Assembly (NCBI GenBank): GCA_022508825.1
Contig: JAFLUI010000001.1
Location: forward strand, 1 to 64,000
Source: Oscillospiraceae bacterium
GTDB lineage: Bacteria > Bacillota > Clostridia > Oscillospirales > Ruminococcaceae
Reading direction: 5' to 3'
DNA: 64,000 nucleotides
Shown here one piece after another: positions 18,236 to 27,054 of the stretch. A model generated the notes under the pieces. That model was not told the origin of the DNA. It was given only the letters and a program-made list of their open reading frames with translations, and did not search any database. The position numbers and the translations under genes were made by a program. Position 1 is the stretch's first letter; every line of letters starts with the position of its first letter.

Positions 18236-18304
18236 TGCTGCCGTGTCGTCTTTTACCATTTACCGCAATAATAATCAGCGGAAAGGGTAAAGGCTCAGCC
18301 TTTT
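18236..18304 (-). repeat. Dispersed ~70-bp hairpin repeat, copy B
   Basis: Read on the minus strand it starts AAAAGGCTGAGCC, continues TTTACCCTTTCCGC and ends GACACGGCAGCA, closely matching copy A (16102-16170) in inverted orientation. It begins inside the stop codon of the DUF5685 gene and fills most of the gap to the next gene. Confidence 0.8.
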
Positions 18305-19175
18305 ATTCCTCAGCCATTTCTTCCTTTTCCTTTATCAGGTCGTAAAATCCGTTTTTAAGTCCCAGATAAACAATATTGTCTATAACAGGCTTGAACCGCT
18401 CTATATCAAGCTGGACATAGCAGTCTGCAAGAGCGCCGAGGGTAAAGTTCACACTGTCCTCGGTCTTTTTCTGTATAGCAGGCAGGTCGATATCGTTTAT
18501 AACATAGTTTCCGCGGATAAGCGGGTTGAAGCCCCGTCTGCGGAAATCCTCCTCGACATCGTCAAAAGCGTCGGCAATGTAAATATATCTTGCCAGAAGA
18601 AAACCGAAGCGGCGGAGTATCCTCTGCTTCTCGGGGTCTGTACTCAGTCTTGATGCGACCTCGGACAGTATATTCGAAGACGGCTCGGAAGCGCGGTCTA
18701 CAGTCTTGCAGTTTTCCTTTTCCAGCTTTTTCTGGAGAGCCATCTGCTCTGACACATACTCAGAAAGGTCGGGATATTTTTCTGCTGCTTTATTATACGC
18801 CTTCGTCGACTTTTTAAGCATACTTTTTAATACTGACTTTCTTAGAAAACGGCTGTCCTCCAGATCGTCCAGTATGTTATTATATATAAGGATCGCAGCA
18901 GCGGCACATGTAATTTCCAAGCCATTTGCAGTAACCATACAGGGTATCTTCTTAAATGGATGACCAAACCTGCGGATATTGACAGTATCCACCTCCGCAC
19001 CGTTAAGGGACAGCTCCAGAAGTGCCAGAAGAGCAAAATCTTCGCATATGGACATTCTGGGCTTCAGTCCGTAATTCTTTTTCATAGTCCTGCGGAATCC
19101 CCAGCAAGCCGATCTGTATGTTTCATAATCGCATATGCGCATATGGTCTTCAAATGGTTTTACATAGCCGAACAT
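18303..19175 (-). CDS. DUF5685 family protein
   Basis: The N-terminus MFGYVKPFEDHMRICDYETY is the hallmark opening of DUF5685 proteins, common in Clostridia. The 290 residues are mostly helical, with several Asp/Glu motifs (ILDDLEDSRF, YIYIADAFDDVEEDFRRRGFNPL) that resemble polyprenyl-synthase-like metal-binding helices; this resemblance is only suggestive. The pattern GLC that many relatives have near residue 27 is replaced by ACWGF. No function is established to my knowledge. It has a consensus promoter of its own and may be cotranscribed with the following membrane protein. Confidence 0.85.
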   Translation of the reverse strand: MFGYVKPFEDHMRICDYETYRSACWGFRRTMKKNYGLKPRMSICEDFALLALLELSLNGAEVDTVNIRRFGHPFKKIPCMVTANGLEITCAAAAILIYNNILDDLEDSRFLRKSVLKSMLKKSTKAYNKAAEKYPDLSEYVSEQMALQKKLEKENCKTVDRASEPSSNILSEVASRLSTDPEKQRILRRFGFLLARYIYIADAFDDVEEDFRRRGFNPLIRGNYVINDIDLPAIQKKTEDSVNFTLGALADCYVQLDIERFKPVIDNIVYLGLKNGFYDLIKEKEEMAEE

Positions 19176-19213
19176 AGACTCACCTCTATTTATTTTACTG
19201 TATAATTAATTAT

Positions 19214-19242
19214 ATTATATCATATCTTTTTATTTTTGTCAA
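19214..19242 (-). promoter_or_regulatory. Promoter of the DUF5685 gene
   Basis: The minus strand has TTGACA (19242-19237), 17 bp, TATAAT (19219-19214), about 40 bases before the start at 19175. It is back-to-back with the ilvB promoter. Confidence 0.85.
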
Positions 19243-19310
19243 ACAAAGGACGACATTTTTTGACTTGCGGGATAATTCTGACGTTTAATAAATAATTAAC
19301 ATAAAATTCA

Positions 19311-19339
19311 TTGACAAAACCGACTGCCGGTGATATGAT
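19311..19339 (+). promoter_or_regulatory. Promoter of the ilvB-cimA operon
   Basis: TTGACA (19311-19316), 17 bp, TATGAT (19334-19339). Transcription would start about 19346, just before stem I of the T-box. Confidence 0.85.
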
Positions 19340-19350
19340 GTTATCAATAT

Positions 19351-19622
19351 GTGTAAAAGCTTTGATGAGGAGCAAAACGGATCAGGGAAATTTTCAGAGA
19401 ATTGCCGTTTGGTGTGAGGCAATATTTCCCCCCGATAATAGATCACCTCGGAGCTTTCTGCCGAACAGCTTACTGCTCAGTAGGACGGAACGGGCTTCTC
19501 CCGTTACAGAGAAGCGCATTGATAGATGCGGCAGAGTGCGGATTTTTCCGAACGAGAGTGGTACCGTGGATGTATTTTATACCTTCACCTCTTGATTATG
19601 TCTTGAGGTGAAGGTTTTTTAT
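19351..19622 (+). promoter_or_regulatory. T-box riboswitch, likely isoleucine-specific
   Basis: The tRNA-sensing leader of ilvB. Stem I: a basal helix (19356-19361 with 19452-19457), a GATGAGG kink-type segment, helix 19367-19370 / 19446-19449 and a distal arm with loop GGTGTGA. The specifier loop places AUC (19442-19444, Ile) followed by A. The T-box core (AGAGTGGTACCGTGG, 19555-19569) carries UGGU, whose U fits a tRNA with discriminator A, as tRNA-Ile has. Uncharged tRNA-Ile should stabilise the antiterminator and allow ilvB-cimA transcription. CUC (Leu) at 19447-19449 was considered but lies in a helix. Confidence 0.88.
19581..19620 (+). terminator. T-box terminator ahead of ilvB
   Basis: An 11-bp perfect stem (19581-19591 / 19605-19615), 13-base loop and TTTTTT run. 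It is mutually exclusive with the T-box antiterminator. Confidence 0.92.
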
Positions 19623-19648
19623 TTTCTGAAAATGAAAGGGAGATCAAA

Positions 19649-21325
19649 ATGATTTTAAACGGTTCTCAGATAATTCTTGAATGTCTTTTAGAACAGGGGG
19701 TGGACACGGTTTTCGGCTATCCCGGAGGTGCGGTATTAAATATCTATGACGCTCTTTACGACTACAGCGACAGGATCAGACACATACTCACCTCTCATGA
19801 GCAGGGAGCTTCCCATGCGGCGGACGGTTATGCCCGTTCCACCGGAAAGACCGGCGTAGTCATCGCAACATCCGGTCCGGGAGCAACGAATCTTGTTACC
19901 GGTCTTGCCACCGCTTACATGGACAGCATTCCCGTAGTCGCCATTACCGGAAATGTGGCAACTCCCCTGCTTGGTCTGGACAGCTTTCAGGAGGTGGACA
20001 TCACCGGAATTACCATGCCAATTACCAAGCACAACTACATTGTCAAGGATGTTGCCAAACTTGCAGACGCTATCCGTGAAGCCTTCTTTATAGCAAATGA
20101 CGGAAGAAAAGGTCCGGTTCTCATTGACGTTCCCAAGGATATTTCTGCGGCAAAGTGTGAATTTCAGCCGAAGGTTCCCGAAGGACACAGCTACAGGATC
20201 GATGATGAAGAAATTTCCGCTGCTGTGAAAATTATCGAGCAATCGGAAAAGCCTTTCATTTACGCAGGAGGAGGCGTGGTTTCCTGCAATGCCACCAAGG
20301 AGCTTGCGGAATTTGCGGAGCTTATCGACGCTCCGGTTTCCCTTTCTCTTATGGGGCAGTGCGCTTTCGACAATTCGGACGACAGATACACAGGAATGCT
20401 GGGAATGCACGGAACGAAAACCTCTTCCCTTGCCCTTGCCGAAAGTGACCTGATGATAGTTCTTGGCGCAAGGTTTTCCGACAGGGTCACTTGCAGTACC
20501 GACAGCTTCCGGACTGTCACCGGAACAGCGAAAATTCTCCATATTGAAATTGACCCTGCCGAAGTAAACAAAAACATTCCCGCAGATGCCCGTATCTGCG
20601 GAAATGTAGAACTTGTTCTGAAAAGGCTGAACGAAACTCTCAACCGTAAAAAGCATCCGGAATGGATGAAACAAATTGCAGATTGGAAAAGAACCTACCC
20701 CCTTACACAGGTTTCGGAAAATTCCGGGGAAGTTCTTCCCAAAGACGTTATCGAAACCCTTGATGAGCTGACCCACGGCGAAGCAATAATAAGCACCGAG
20801 GTCGGACAGCACCAGATGTGGACTGCGGAATTCTACAATTTCCGCAAACCAAGGTGCTTTGCTTCCTCGGGCGGTCTTGGAACAATGGGCTACGGTCTGG
20901 GAGCTGCCATCGGCTGCAAGGTTGGAAATCCGGACAGAGTTGTGGTAAACTGCGCAGGAGACGGAAGCTTCTACATGAACATGAACGAGCTTACCACCCT
21001 TGCAAAATACCAGCTTCCCGTTATAGAACTGATTTTCAACAACAGCGTCCTTGGTATGGTACGCCAGTGGCAGAAGCTTTTCTACAACAATCATTTTTCC
21101 CAGACCACTCTTGAAAAGCCCACGGATTTTGAGCTTCTCGGCAAGGCTCTTGGCATTGAAGCTATGACAATAAAAACAAAGGACGATATCCGTCCCGTTC
21201 TTGAAAAAGCTATCGCTCTTAATAAGCCGGTGCTTATAAACTGCATTATCGACAAGGATATAAACGTTCTGCCGATGGTCCCTGCAGGAGCTTCAATTGC
21301 AGAGCCCATACTGGAAATAAAATAA
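19649..21325 (+). CDS. ilvB: Acetolactate/acetohydroxybutyrate synthase, large subunit
   Basis: ThDP- and FAD-dependent enzyme that condenses pyruvate with pyruvate or 2-ketobutyrate, first common step of valine, leucine and isoleucine synthesis. Seen: VFGYPGGAVLNIYDAL and HEQGASHAADGYARSTGK (ThDP-activating Glu), GPGATNLVTGLATAYMDS, SFQEVDI, and the ThDP/Mg motif GDGSFYMNMNELTTLAKY...NNSVLGMVRQWQ. At 558 residues it is full length. GGGAG precedes the ATG. No regulatory subunit gene (ilvN) is adjacent, so it must be elsewhere or absent. It is 16 bp from cimA, which makes the 2-ketobutyrate precursor path. Confidence 0.95.
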   Translation: MILNGSQIILECLLEQGVDTVFGYPGGAVLNIYDALYDYSDRIRHILTSHEQGASHAADGYARSTGKTGVVIATSGPGATNLVTGLATAYMDSIPVVAITGNVATPLLGLDSFQEVDITGITMPITKHNYIVKDVAKLADAIREAFFIANDGRKGPVLIDVPKDISAAKCEFQPKVPEGHSYRIDDEEISAAVKIIEQSEKPFIYAGGGVVSCNATKELAEFAELIDAPVSLSLMGQCAFDNSDDRYTGMLGMHGTKTSSLALAESDLMIVLGARFSDRVTCSTDSFRTVTGTAKILHIEIDPAEVNKNIPADARICGNVELVLKRLNETLNRKKHPEWMKQIADWKRTYPLTQVSENSGEVLPKDVIETLDELTHGEAIISTEVGQHQMWTAEFYNFRKPRCFASSGGLGTMGYGLGAAIGCKVGNPDRVVVNCAGDGSFYMNMNELTTLAKYQLPVIELIFNNSVLGMVRQWQKLFYNNHFSQTTLEKPTDFELLGKALGIEAMTIKTKDDIRPVLEKAIALNKPVLINCIIDKDINVLPMVPAGASIAEPILEIK

Positions 21326-21341
21326 TTATGGAGGTCTCCTT

Positions 21342-22925
21342 ATGAAAAAGGTTCAGATATTTGATTCTACCCTGCGGGACGGAGCCCAGGGAGAAAACGT
21401 CAATTTCTCCGTGGAGGACAAATTCAATGTTATGAAGGCTCTGGACGATTTCGGAATCGACTTTATCGAGGCAGGAAATCCCGCGTCCAATCCCAAGGAC
21501 ATGGAATTTTTCAAAAGAGCGGAGGAACATCCTCCAAAGCACGCAAAGCTTGTGGCTTTCGGCTCCACAAGAAGAAAAAATGTCTCCTGTGAGGAGGACG
21601 CCAACCTTAACGCTCTTGCCAATACCAATGTAGACTATGTTTCCGTCTTCGGAAAGAGCTGGGATATGCACGCCACCGAGATTCTGGGGACTACCCTTGA
21701 AGAAAATCTCAATATGATATCCGATACCATAAAATATCTCGTTTCAAAAGGCAAAAAGGTCTTTTTTGACGCAGAGCACTTTTTTGACGGGTATAAACGA
21801 AATCCCGAATACGCTCTGGAAACTCTTAAAACTGCGGAAAAAGCAGGCGCGGAGGCTGTAGTACTTTGTGATACAAACGGAGGCTGCTTCCCCGATGAGA
21901 TCTCAGAGATCACCGCAAAGTCAGTTTCCACAGTAACTATCCCTGTTGGAATACATTGTCACAACGATACAGGCTGCGCCGTTGCAAACTCGGTAGCTGC
22001 TGTAAAGGCAGGAGCTTCACAAGTTCAGGGGACACTGACCGGCATAGGCGAGCGCTGCGGAAACACCAATCTTTCGACAGTGATCGCCAATCTGCAGCTT
22101 AAGCTCAGAATGGAGTGCGTACCTGAGACCAGTCCTGCAAATCTCACTCAGCTTGCAAGATATATCGCCGAGGTCTGCAACATGAAGCTTACAGGAACTA
22201 TGCCATATGTGGGTACCAGCGCCTTTTCCCACAAGGGAGGAATGCACGCCGACGGGGTAAATAAAAATCCCATAAGCTTTGAGCATATCCCCCCCGAATC
22301 TGTAGGAAACAAGCGGAATATCCTTCTTTCCGAGGTGGCAGGACGCTCCGCTATACTCCGCCGTATCAACGATATCGCCCCCGAGCTCAACAAGGACAGC
22401 TTCGAGACAAAGGCTATCATCGACCTGCTTAAGGAAATGGAGTTCAGAGGCTATCAGTACGAAGCAGCAGAGGCTTCCTTTGAGCTGCTGGTAAAAAAAT
22501 ACCTCGGCAAGACCGAGGATTACTTTGGGATCAATTATTTCAAGATCATCGGAGAAAAAAGCGGAGGCTTCCAGAATCCCTCCTCCGCAATGGTAAAGGT
22601 CTCCGTAAAAGGACAAACGGAAATGGCAGCCGCCGAAGGAGACGGTCCCGTAAATGCGATAGACAAAGCTATCCGTCAGGCTCTGACAGTGTTTTATCCA
22701 TCCATTGCGGACATTCACCTTATCGACTACAAGGTTCGTGTAGTGGACGGAAGCGCAGCGACAGCGGCAAACGTAAGAGTGCTTATCGAAAGCACCGACG
22801 GAAAGGACATCTGGACAACAGTGGGAGCCTCTACCGATATAATCAATGCCTCTGTCACTGCACTTATTGACAGTCTGGAATACAAGCTTGTGAAGGATAG
22901 TTCTGACTCTCAACAAAACTCATAA
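21342..22925 (+). CDS. cimA: (R)-citramalate synthase
   Basis: Condenses acetyl-CoA with pyruvate to citramalate, opening a threonine-independent route to 2-ketobutyrate and isoleucine. The opening FDSTLRDGAQGENVNFS, with DxEHFFDGYKRNPEYAL and LCDTNGGCFPDE, matches the 520-540-residue citramalate synthase branch better than LeuA. HCHNDTGCAVANS and GTLTGIGERCGNTNL are the shared metal and acyl-acceptor motifs, and the C-terminal LeuA dimer-type domain covers about residues 385-520. An Ile-type T-box upstream supports this call. Its terminal 62 bp overlap the convergent lysR gene, and its terminator lies inside lysR. Confidence 0.88.
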   Translation: MKKVQIFDSTLRDGAQGENVNFSVEDKFNVMKALDDFGIDFIEAGNPASNPKDMEFFKRAEEHPPKHAKLVAFGSTRRKNVSCEEDANLNALANTNVDYVSVFGKSWDMHATEILGTTLEENLNMISDTIKYLVSKGKKVFFDAEHFFDGYKRNPEYALETLKTAEKAGAEAVVLCDTNGGCFPDEISEITAKSVSTVTIPVGIHCHNDTGCAVANSVAAVKAGASQVQGTLTGIGERCGNTNLSTVIANLQLKLRMECVPETSPANLTQLARYIAEVCNMKLTGTMPYVGTSAFSHKGGMHADGVNKNPISFEHIPPESVGNKRNILLSEVAGRSAILRRINDIAPELNKDSFETKAIIDLLKEMEFRGYQYEAAEASFELLVKKYLGKTEDYFGINYFKIIGEKSGGFQNPSSAMVKVSVKGQTEMAAAEGDGPVNAIDKAIRQALTVFYPSIADIHLIDYKVRVVDGSAATAANVRVLIESTDGKDIWTTVGASTDIINASVTALIDSLEYKLVKDSSDSQQNS

Positions 22926-23790
22926 AACGCTCCAACGGAGAGGTTGGTTTTGCACCTTTCAGGTATGCAAATCCAACCTCTCTTTTATTTATGGGGACGG
23001 TCAGAGGAATTTCCATAAGACTTCCGCTTTCAAGCTCCTGCTTAACAAACTGCTTTATGACGCAGGCAACTCCGATACCTGTTCTGGCGAACTCGATAAG
23101 CATATCCATGCCGCTGACCTCAAGTACGTGCTCAGGAAAAATACCGTTTTCGGAAAAATACCTGTCAACGTGCATACGGGACACATTTTCTCCGTCAAGA
23201 AGCATGATGTTTGCCATTTCAAAAATTGCGGACTCCCCTCTTATATGGAGATTGTCAATGTATGACTTGGTGGCGATAAAGACGTCCTCTATTTCTCCAA
23301 GAGAGCGGAAGCCTATATCCATAAGATTTTCCGGCTTTGCGATAAGGGCAATGTCTATCCTGCCGTCTGCAAGCTGCTTTATAATTTTTGAGGAGGACTG
23401 ACAGTCCACGGTTATTTTAACGTGGGGATTTTCCTCAATAAAGCCTTTCAGATAAGGCAGAAGCATATGCTTGCAGAGTATGGCGCTGGCTCCCAGACGA
23501 AGCCTGCCTATACCAAGCTCGTTGATGCGGCGGAGCTTGTCCTCACCCTCATGGATTATGTCGAATGCAGTCTTAAGCTGCTCGTAAAGGAGCTTTCCCT
23601 CGTCAGTGAGGGTCACGCCCCGGTGATTGCGGACAAAAAGCTGAGTCCCCAGACTTTCCTCCATTTTTGTCACCGCCTTGCTGATGGCGGGCTGGCTTAT
23701 ATAGTTTATCTCGGCGGCTCTGGATATGCTTCCGCACTCTGCAACCGCGCAGAAAAGACGGTACCTGTTAAGGTTGCTTTCTGAGATCAT
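22864..23790 (-). CDS. LysR-family transcriptional regulator
   Basis: 308 residues: an N-terminal winged helix-turn-helix (RLFCAVAECGSISRAAEINYISQPAISKAVTKME, about residues 11-45) and a periplasmic-binding-like effector domain from about 92 (LRLGASAILCKHMLLPYLKGF). AAAGGAG precedes the ATG. It converges on cimA with a 62-bp overlap and is divergent from the lipoprotein cluster. LysR proteins often control a neighbour, so either side could be the target. No effector can be inferred. Confidence 0.93.
   Translation of the reverse strand: MISESNLNRYRLFCAVAECGSISRAAEINYISQPAISKAVTKMEESLGTQLFVRNHRGVTLTDEGKLLYEQLKTAFDIIHEGEDKLRRINELGIGRLRLGASAILCKHMLLPYLKGFIEENPHVKITVDCQSSSKIIKQLADGRIDIALIAKPENLMDIGFRSLGEIEDVFIATKSYIDNLHIRGESAIFEMANIMLLDGENVSRMHVDRYFSENGIFPEHVLEVSGMDMLIEFARTGIGVACVIKQFVKQELESGSLMEIPLTVPINKREVGFAYLKGAKPTSPLERFMSFVESQNYPSQACIPDCQ
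22938..22986 (+). terminator. Terminator of ilvB-cimA, inside the lysR coding region
   Basis: Outer arms 22938-22947 and 22973-22982 (GAGAGGTTGG / CCAACCTCTC) pair perfectly and are extended inward by 22949-22954 / 22966-22971. The plus strand then reads TTTTATTTAT. It encodes part of the C-terminal domain of LysR on the other strand. Confidence 0.85.
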
Positions 23791-23854
23791 GATGTTCGCT
23801 CCTTTATATATCTATTTATTTAAGTTATAGCAACGGTCAATATTATATACTTAA

Positions 23855-23883
23855 ATTATATCATACTTTAAAGGACAATGCAA
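23855..23883 (-). promoter_or_regulatory. Promoter of the lysR-type gene
   Basis: The minus strand has TTGCAT (23883-23878), 17 bp, TATAAT (23860-23855), about 65 bases before the ATG. Confidence 0.7.
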
Positions 23884-23975
23884 GCGGGTTTTATCTTAAT
23901 TAGTTACAGATCGGTAAAAAATCTTCCTGCCTGTTTACAATTTGGTTAAAATCCGGAACAGTTTTGTAACTGTCA

Positions 23976-24004
23976 TTGACTTTTGAAACTGCTGCCAATA
24001 TAAT
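23976..24004 (+). promoter_or_regulatory. Promoter of the lipoprotein cluster
   Basis: TTGACT (23976-23981), 17 bp, TATAAT (23999-24004), 31 bases before the first lipoprotein start. No second promoter is evident until after the PstS-like gene, so all four lipoproteins may be cotranscribed. Confidence 0.8.
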
Positions 24005-24035
24005 TATTTTAGATAAAATTTACGGAGGACTTTTT

Positions 24036-25508
24036 ATGCGGAAATTTCTTTATGGACGGATACTGACGGCATTAACTGCATCAGTGATATTTTTTACAAG
24101 CTGCAACAAAGAAGCTCCCCTCCCCCATAATGAAGAAATAATTGCAACGGAAACAACATCAGAAACTATTTCGGAAACTGTGTCCGAGTCTCCCATCACC
24201 GAAGCTCAGACAACAGAGCCGGAAACAGTAACAGAGCCTAAAAAATATGAGCCGTATCAGCTAAAGCTTTATGACAGTTCCGGAACAGGTATGCCGCGTC
24301 CAGATAATTACGAAAGAAATTCAATATCCTATCATTTAGGCGGAGATTTAGATGAAATATTCTCTCTTATGAAAGACAAATCTGTATCTGAAAAAATTCA
24401 GAACGAAGTAAACGAGTGGATAAATTATATTGAAGAAAAATACAACACGGACGGAGAAAAAGAATTCCGTACTTATTGCTATGCACGAAATGGAATACTT
24501 TTCTATAAAAAATATTCGTATAATCCTTATGAAAAATATACTATTGTCTTTGATTTAAAAACCGGAAAACGTCTGGAACTGTCCGATATGTTTTTTGAAG
24601 GGGAGAAATTCATTGATAAGCTGAATAAAGAATTATGGAACAACATACAAAAATTAGACTTTGTAGACTATTATAGTTTTGATGTTGATTATCCGCAAAT
24701 AAAACGTGAATTTACAGGGCTTACAGAAGACGGATTTTACTTTGATGACAGTGGTTTCTATTTTCCTGTTGATAATCCATATTTCACAACATTTAAAGAA
24801 TTTAATGTGAGCATTTTGAATTTTGACAGTATTCTTAATGTTTCCTATGATATGACCGGACTTTTTGAGGACGGCGCTGACAAACAGCTCAGATTTTCTG
24901 TCCTGAATTACGGTTATGAAACTAATTATTATATACAGACAGGAAATATAAATGTTTATCTTTTTGATGAAACATCTATGCTTACGGAGGAACAGAGAGA
25001 ATTTCTCAACAATAAGGCTCTGAGTCTGACAAGCAGTGAATTTCTTGACCGGATGAGGGAGAAATATGGCTGGAATGTTTATTCCGCAGATGAACCTCCT
25101 GTGTACAGCAGGATCTATGAAAATCCGGACGGAACAGAAGAAAAGTGGATAGATTTTTTCACCATAAAAATTACTGTCAGAAAAAATAATATTGCAGAAA
25201 TACGTTTTCGTCAGGATAATGTTTACGAAGCGCCTAATCAAAGTTATAATCTTCATTATGACCTTGAAACCCTTGAACCTCTTGATATCGAAGATATCTT
25301 TGCAAGAACATTTGGTGATAAAGAATACGTATGGCGTTACATAAATGTATGGGGAGAAGAAATAGATGGTTTCAAAGATAGTGATGTTCCTGATCTGAGC
25401 AAGCTGACCCTTGAAAACCTCTCTGTATATGACACAGAAATTTATTTTGACGGAATAACAGATGACCGCGTGATATGGGGCAGTATTTCTCAAAAAAAGT
25501 TTGACTAA
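24036..25508 (+). CDS. Lipoprotein with DUF3298/RsiV-like region, paralogue 1
   Basis: 490 residues. A signal peptide with lipobox FFTSC (Cys about residue 22) predicts a lipid-anchored extracytoplasmic protein. A Thr/Ser/Glu-rich linker (about 35-68) follows, then a domain beginning YEPYQLKLYDSSGTGMPRP. The stretch FDLKTGKRLELSDMFFEGEKFIDKLNKE and, later, TEDGFYFDDSGFYFP...SILNV are typical of the DUF3298 fold found in RsiV-type anti-sigma proteins. I chose 24036 because GGAGG lies before it and the signal peptide begins there. It is the first of three tandem paralogues. Ligand or partner is unknown. Confidence 0.85.
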   Translation: MRKFLYGRILTALTASVIFFTSCNKEAPLPHNEEIIATETTSETISETVSESPITEAQTTEPETVTEPKKYEPYQLKLYDSSGTGMPRPDNYERNSISYHLGGDLDEIFSLMKDKSVSEKIQNEVNEWINYIEEKYNTDGEKEFRTYCYARNGILFYKKYSYNPYEKYTIVFDLKTGKRLELSDMFFEGEKFIDKLNKELWNNIQKLDFVDYYSFDVDYPQIKREFTGLTEDGFYFDDSGFYFPVDNPYFTTFKEFNVSILNFDSILNVSYDMTGLFEDGADKQLRFSVLNYGYETNYYIQTGNINVYLFDETSMLTEEQREFLNNKALSLTSSEFLDRMREKYGWNVYSADEPPVYSRIYENPDGTEEKWIDFFTIKITVRKNNIAEIRFRQDNVYEAPNQSYNLHYDLETLEPLDIEDIFARTFGDKEYVWRYINVWGEEIDGFKDSDVPDLSKLTLENLSVYDTEIYFDGITDDRVIWGSISQKKFD

Positions 25509-25532
25509 ACTAAAATGAAAGGAAAAACATTA

Positions 25533-27029
25533 ATGAAAGATTATTTTAAAGCAGCGCTGTTTTCGGCAGTGTCAGCATTGATTCTTTTCACGGGCTGCAA
25601 TAAAGAAGCTCCCCTCCCCGGTCATGAGGAAATCACTGCAGCAAAAACAACGTCCGGAACTATTCCGGAAACTGTGTCAGAATCCCCCACCGAAGCTCAG
25701 ACAACAGAGCCGGCAACAGTAACAGAGCCTAAAAAATACGAGCCCTATCAGCTAAAGCTTTACGACAGTAAGGGAACCGGTATGCCCCGTCCCGATGATT
25801 ACGATGATGATTCATACATCTATACTGTCCGTGGAAATTACATTCTTACACTTCTGAAAGACAGAGCCGCTGCTGAAAAAATTGAAACCGAGGCACAGGA
25901 TTTTATCAGTTACATAAATGATAAATATTTTCCGGACGAAGATATTACAGATGAAACCTCAAAGAAAAAACCTCACATTGAATATAGCGCTTGTAATGGC
26001 TTTCTTTTTTACAGTATCGGATTTTCATATAATAATTTCCCAATGAAATGCTGCCTTGTTTTTGACATAAAGACCGGAGACCGTCTGGAGCTGTCCGATA
26101 TGTTTTTTGAGGGAGAGGAGTTTCTGAGCCTTCTCAATAAAAAACTGCAGGAGGAAATTCAGAAAATCAATATTAATAGTGTTGATTATTATGACTATAT
26201 TCCAATAAAACGAGAGTTTGCAGGACTTACTGAAAACGGTTTTTACTTTGACGACAACAGCTTTTATTTTCCTGCCGATAACCCATATATGGCAAGGTAT
26301 GTGAGACTTGATATAAGTCTTCTAAATTTTGATTCTGTTCTGAACGTGCCGTATGATATGAGGTCTCTTTTTGAGGAAAGAACTGATAAAACAGTATCTT
26401 TCAGTCAATATAAAAACAGCATTACATCTGACAGCTATGTATATTCAAAGCACTATCTGACAGGAAATATAATGGTGCATCTTTTTGAGGAGTCTTCATA
26501 TCTTACAAAAGAGCAGACTGAGTTTTTGAATAATGCTGCTGTCAGTCTGACAAAAGGAGAAGCGTTTGAAAATATCAAAAAGGAATACGAATGGAATGTC
26601 TATACGGATGATGATGAGATCTGGTACTATTCTTATGCGCCGGACGAGCTTCCTGTCGTAACATTTACAGACCATTATGATATAAAAATTCAAGCAGTAA
26701 AAAACAAATTTGCAAATGTATCCATTTACAACAGCGGCGTAAATGAAGCATATTCAGGTTATAATCTTTATTTTGATCTGGAAACGCTTGAGCTGCTTGA
26801 TACCGAACAGATCATTGAATATGTATATGGAAGCAGCAATATTATATGGGATTATGTATACAATTATTCAAGTGAAACTGATGTTGACGGATTTATACAA
26901 GGTGAAGCACCTGACATAAGTAAGCTTGAAACAAAATATTTAAGATATGTACCAAGCCCCGGCTTATTTTATGAGGGGATATATGATAATCATTATATAT
27001 CCGGAAAATTTAAGCTCGCAGAAGAATAG
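25533..27029 (+). CDS. Lipoprotein with DUF3298/RsiV-like region, paralogue 2
   Basis: 498 residues, closely similar to the preceding protein in the signal peptide (lipobox LFTGC), linker (TTEPATVTEPKKYEPYQ) and DUF3298-like part (FDIKTGDRLELSDMFFEGEEF; TENGFYFDDNSFYFP). The middle and C-terminal thirds have diverged, with an insertion around DEDITDETSKKKPH. The start MKDYFKAAL at 25533 has AAAGGA upstream; an ATG six codons earlier does not. It begins 24 bp after paralogue 1. The best-conserved part is the extracellular neck rather than the end, as if the C-terminal half is under diversifying change. Confidence 0.85.
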   Translation: MKDYFKAALFSAVSALILFTGCNKEAPLPGHEEITAAKTTSGTIPETVSESPTEAQTTEPATVTEPKKYEPYQLKLYDSKGTGMPRPDDYDDDSYIYTVRGNYILTLLKDRAAAEKIETEAQDFISYINDKYFPDEDITDETSKKKPHIEYSACNGFLFYSIGFSYNNFPMKCCLVFDIKTGDRLELSDMFFEGEEFLSLLNKKLQEEIQKININSVDYYDYIPIKREFAGLTENGFYFDDNSFYFPADNPYMARYVRLDISLLNFDSVLNVPYDMRSLFEERTDKTVSFSQYKNSITSDSYVYSKHYLTGNIMVHLFEESSYLTKEQTEFLNNAAVSLTKGEAFENIKKEYEWNVYTDDDEIWYYSYAPDELPVVTFTDHYDIKIQAVKNKFANVSIYNSGVNEAYSGYNLYFDLETLELLDTEQIIEYVYGSSNIIWDYVYNYSSETDVDGFIQGEAPDISKLETKYLRYVPSPGLFYEGIYDNHYISGKFKLAEE

Positions 27030-27054
27030 ACCATGTGTGAAAGGAGTTCATATT

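Noticed and set aside
19447-19449. CUC as a Leu specifier codon in the ilvB T-box
   Set aside because: These bases pair with GAG on the other strand of stem I. AUC, with a following A, lies in the loop and matches the place of UGG in the trp leader.
19736-21094. Long antisense open frame (452 codons) opposite ilvB
   Set aside because: Lacks a ribosome site and any recognised motif; it arises from codon bias in ilvB.
22017-22916. Long antisense open frame opposite cimA
   Set aside because: No ribosome site, no motif, Cys-rich; shadow of a clear coding region.
21342-22925. 2-isopropylmalate synthase (leuA) call
   Set aside because: The opening motif and 527-residue length fit the citramalate synthase branch better, and the T-box is Ile-like. 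Not completely excluded.
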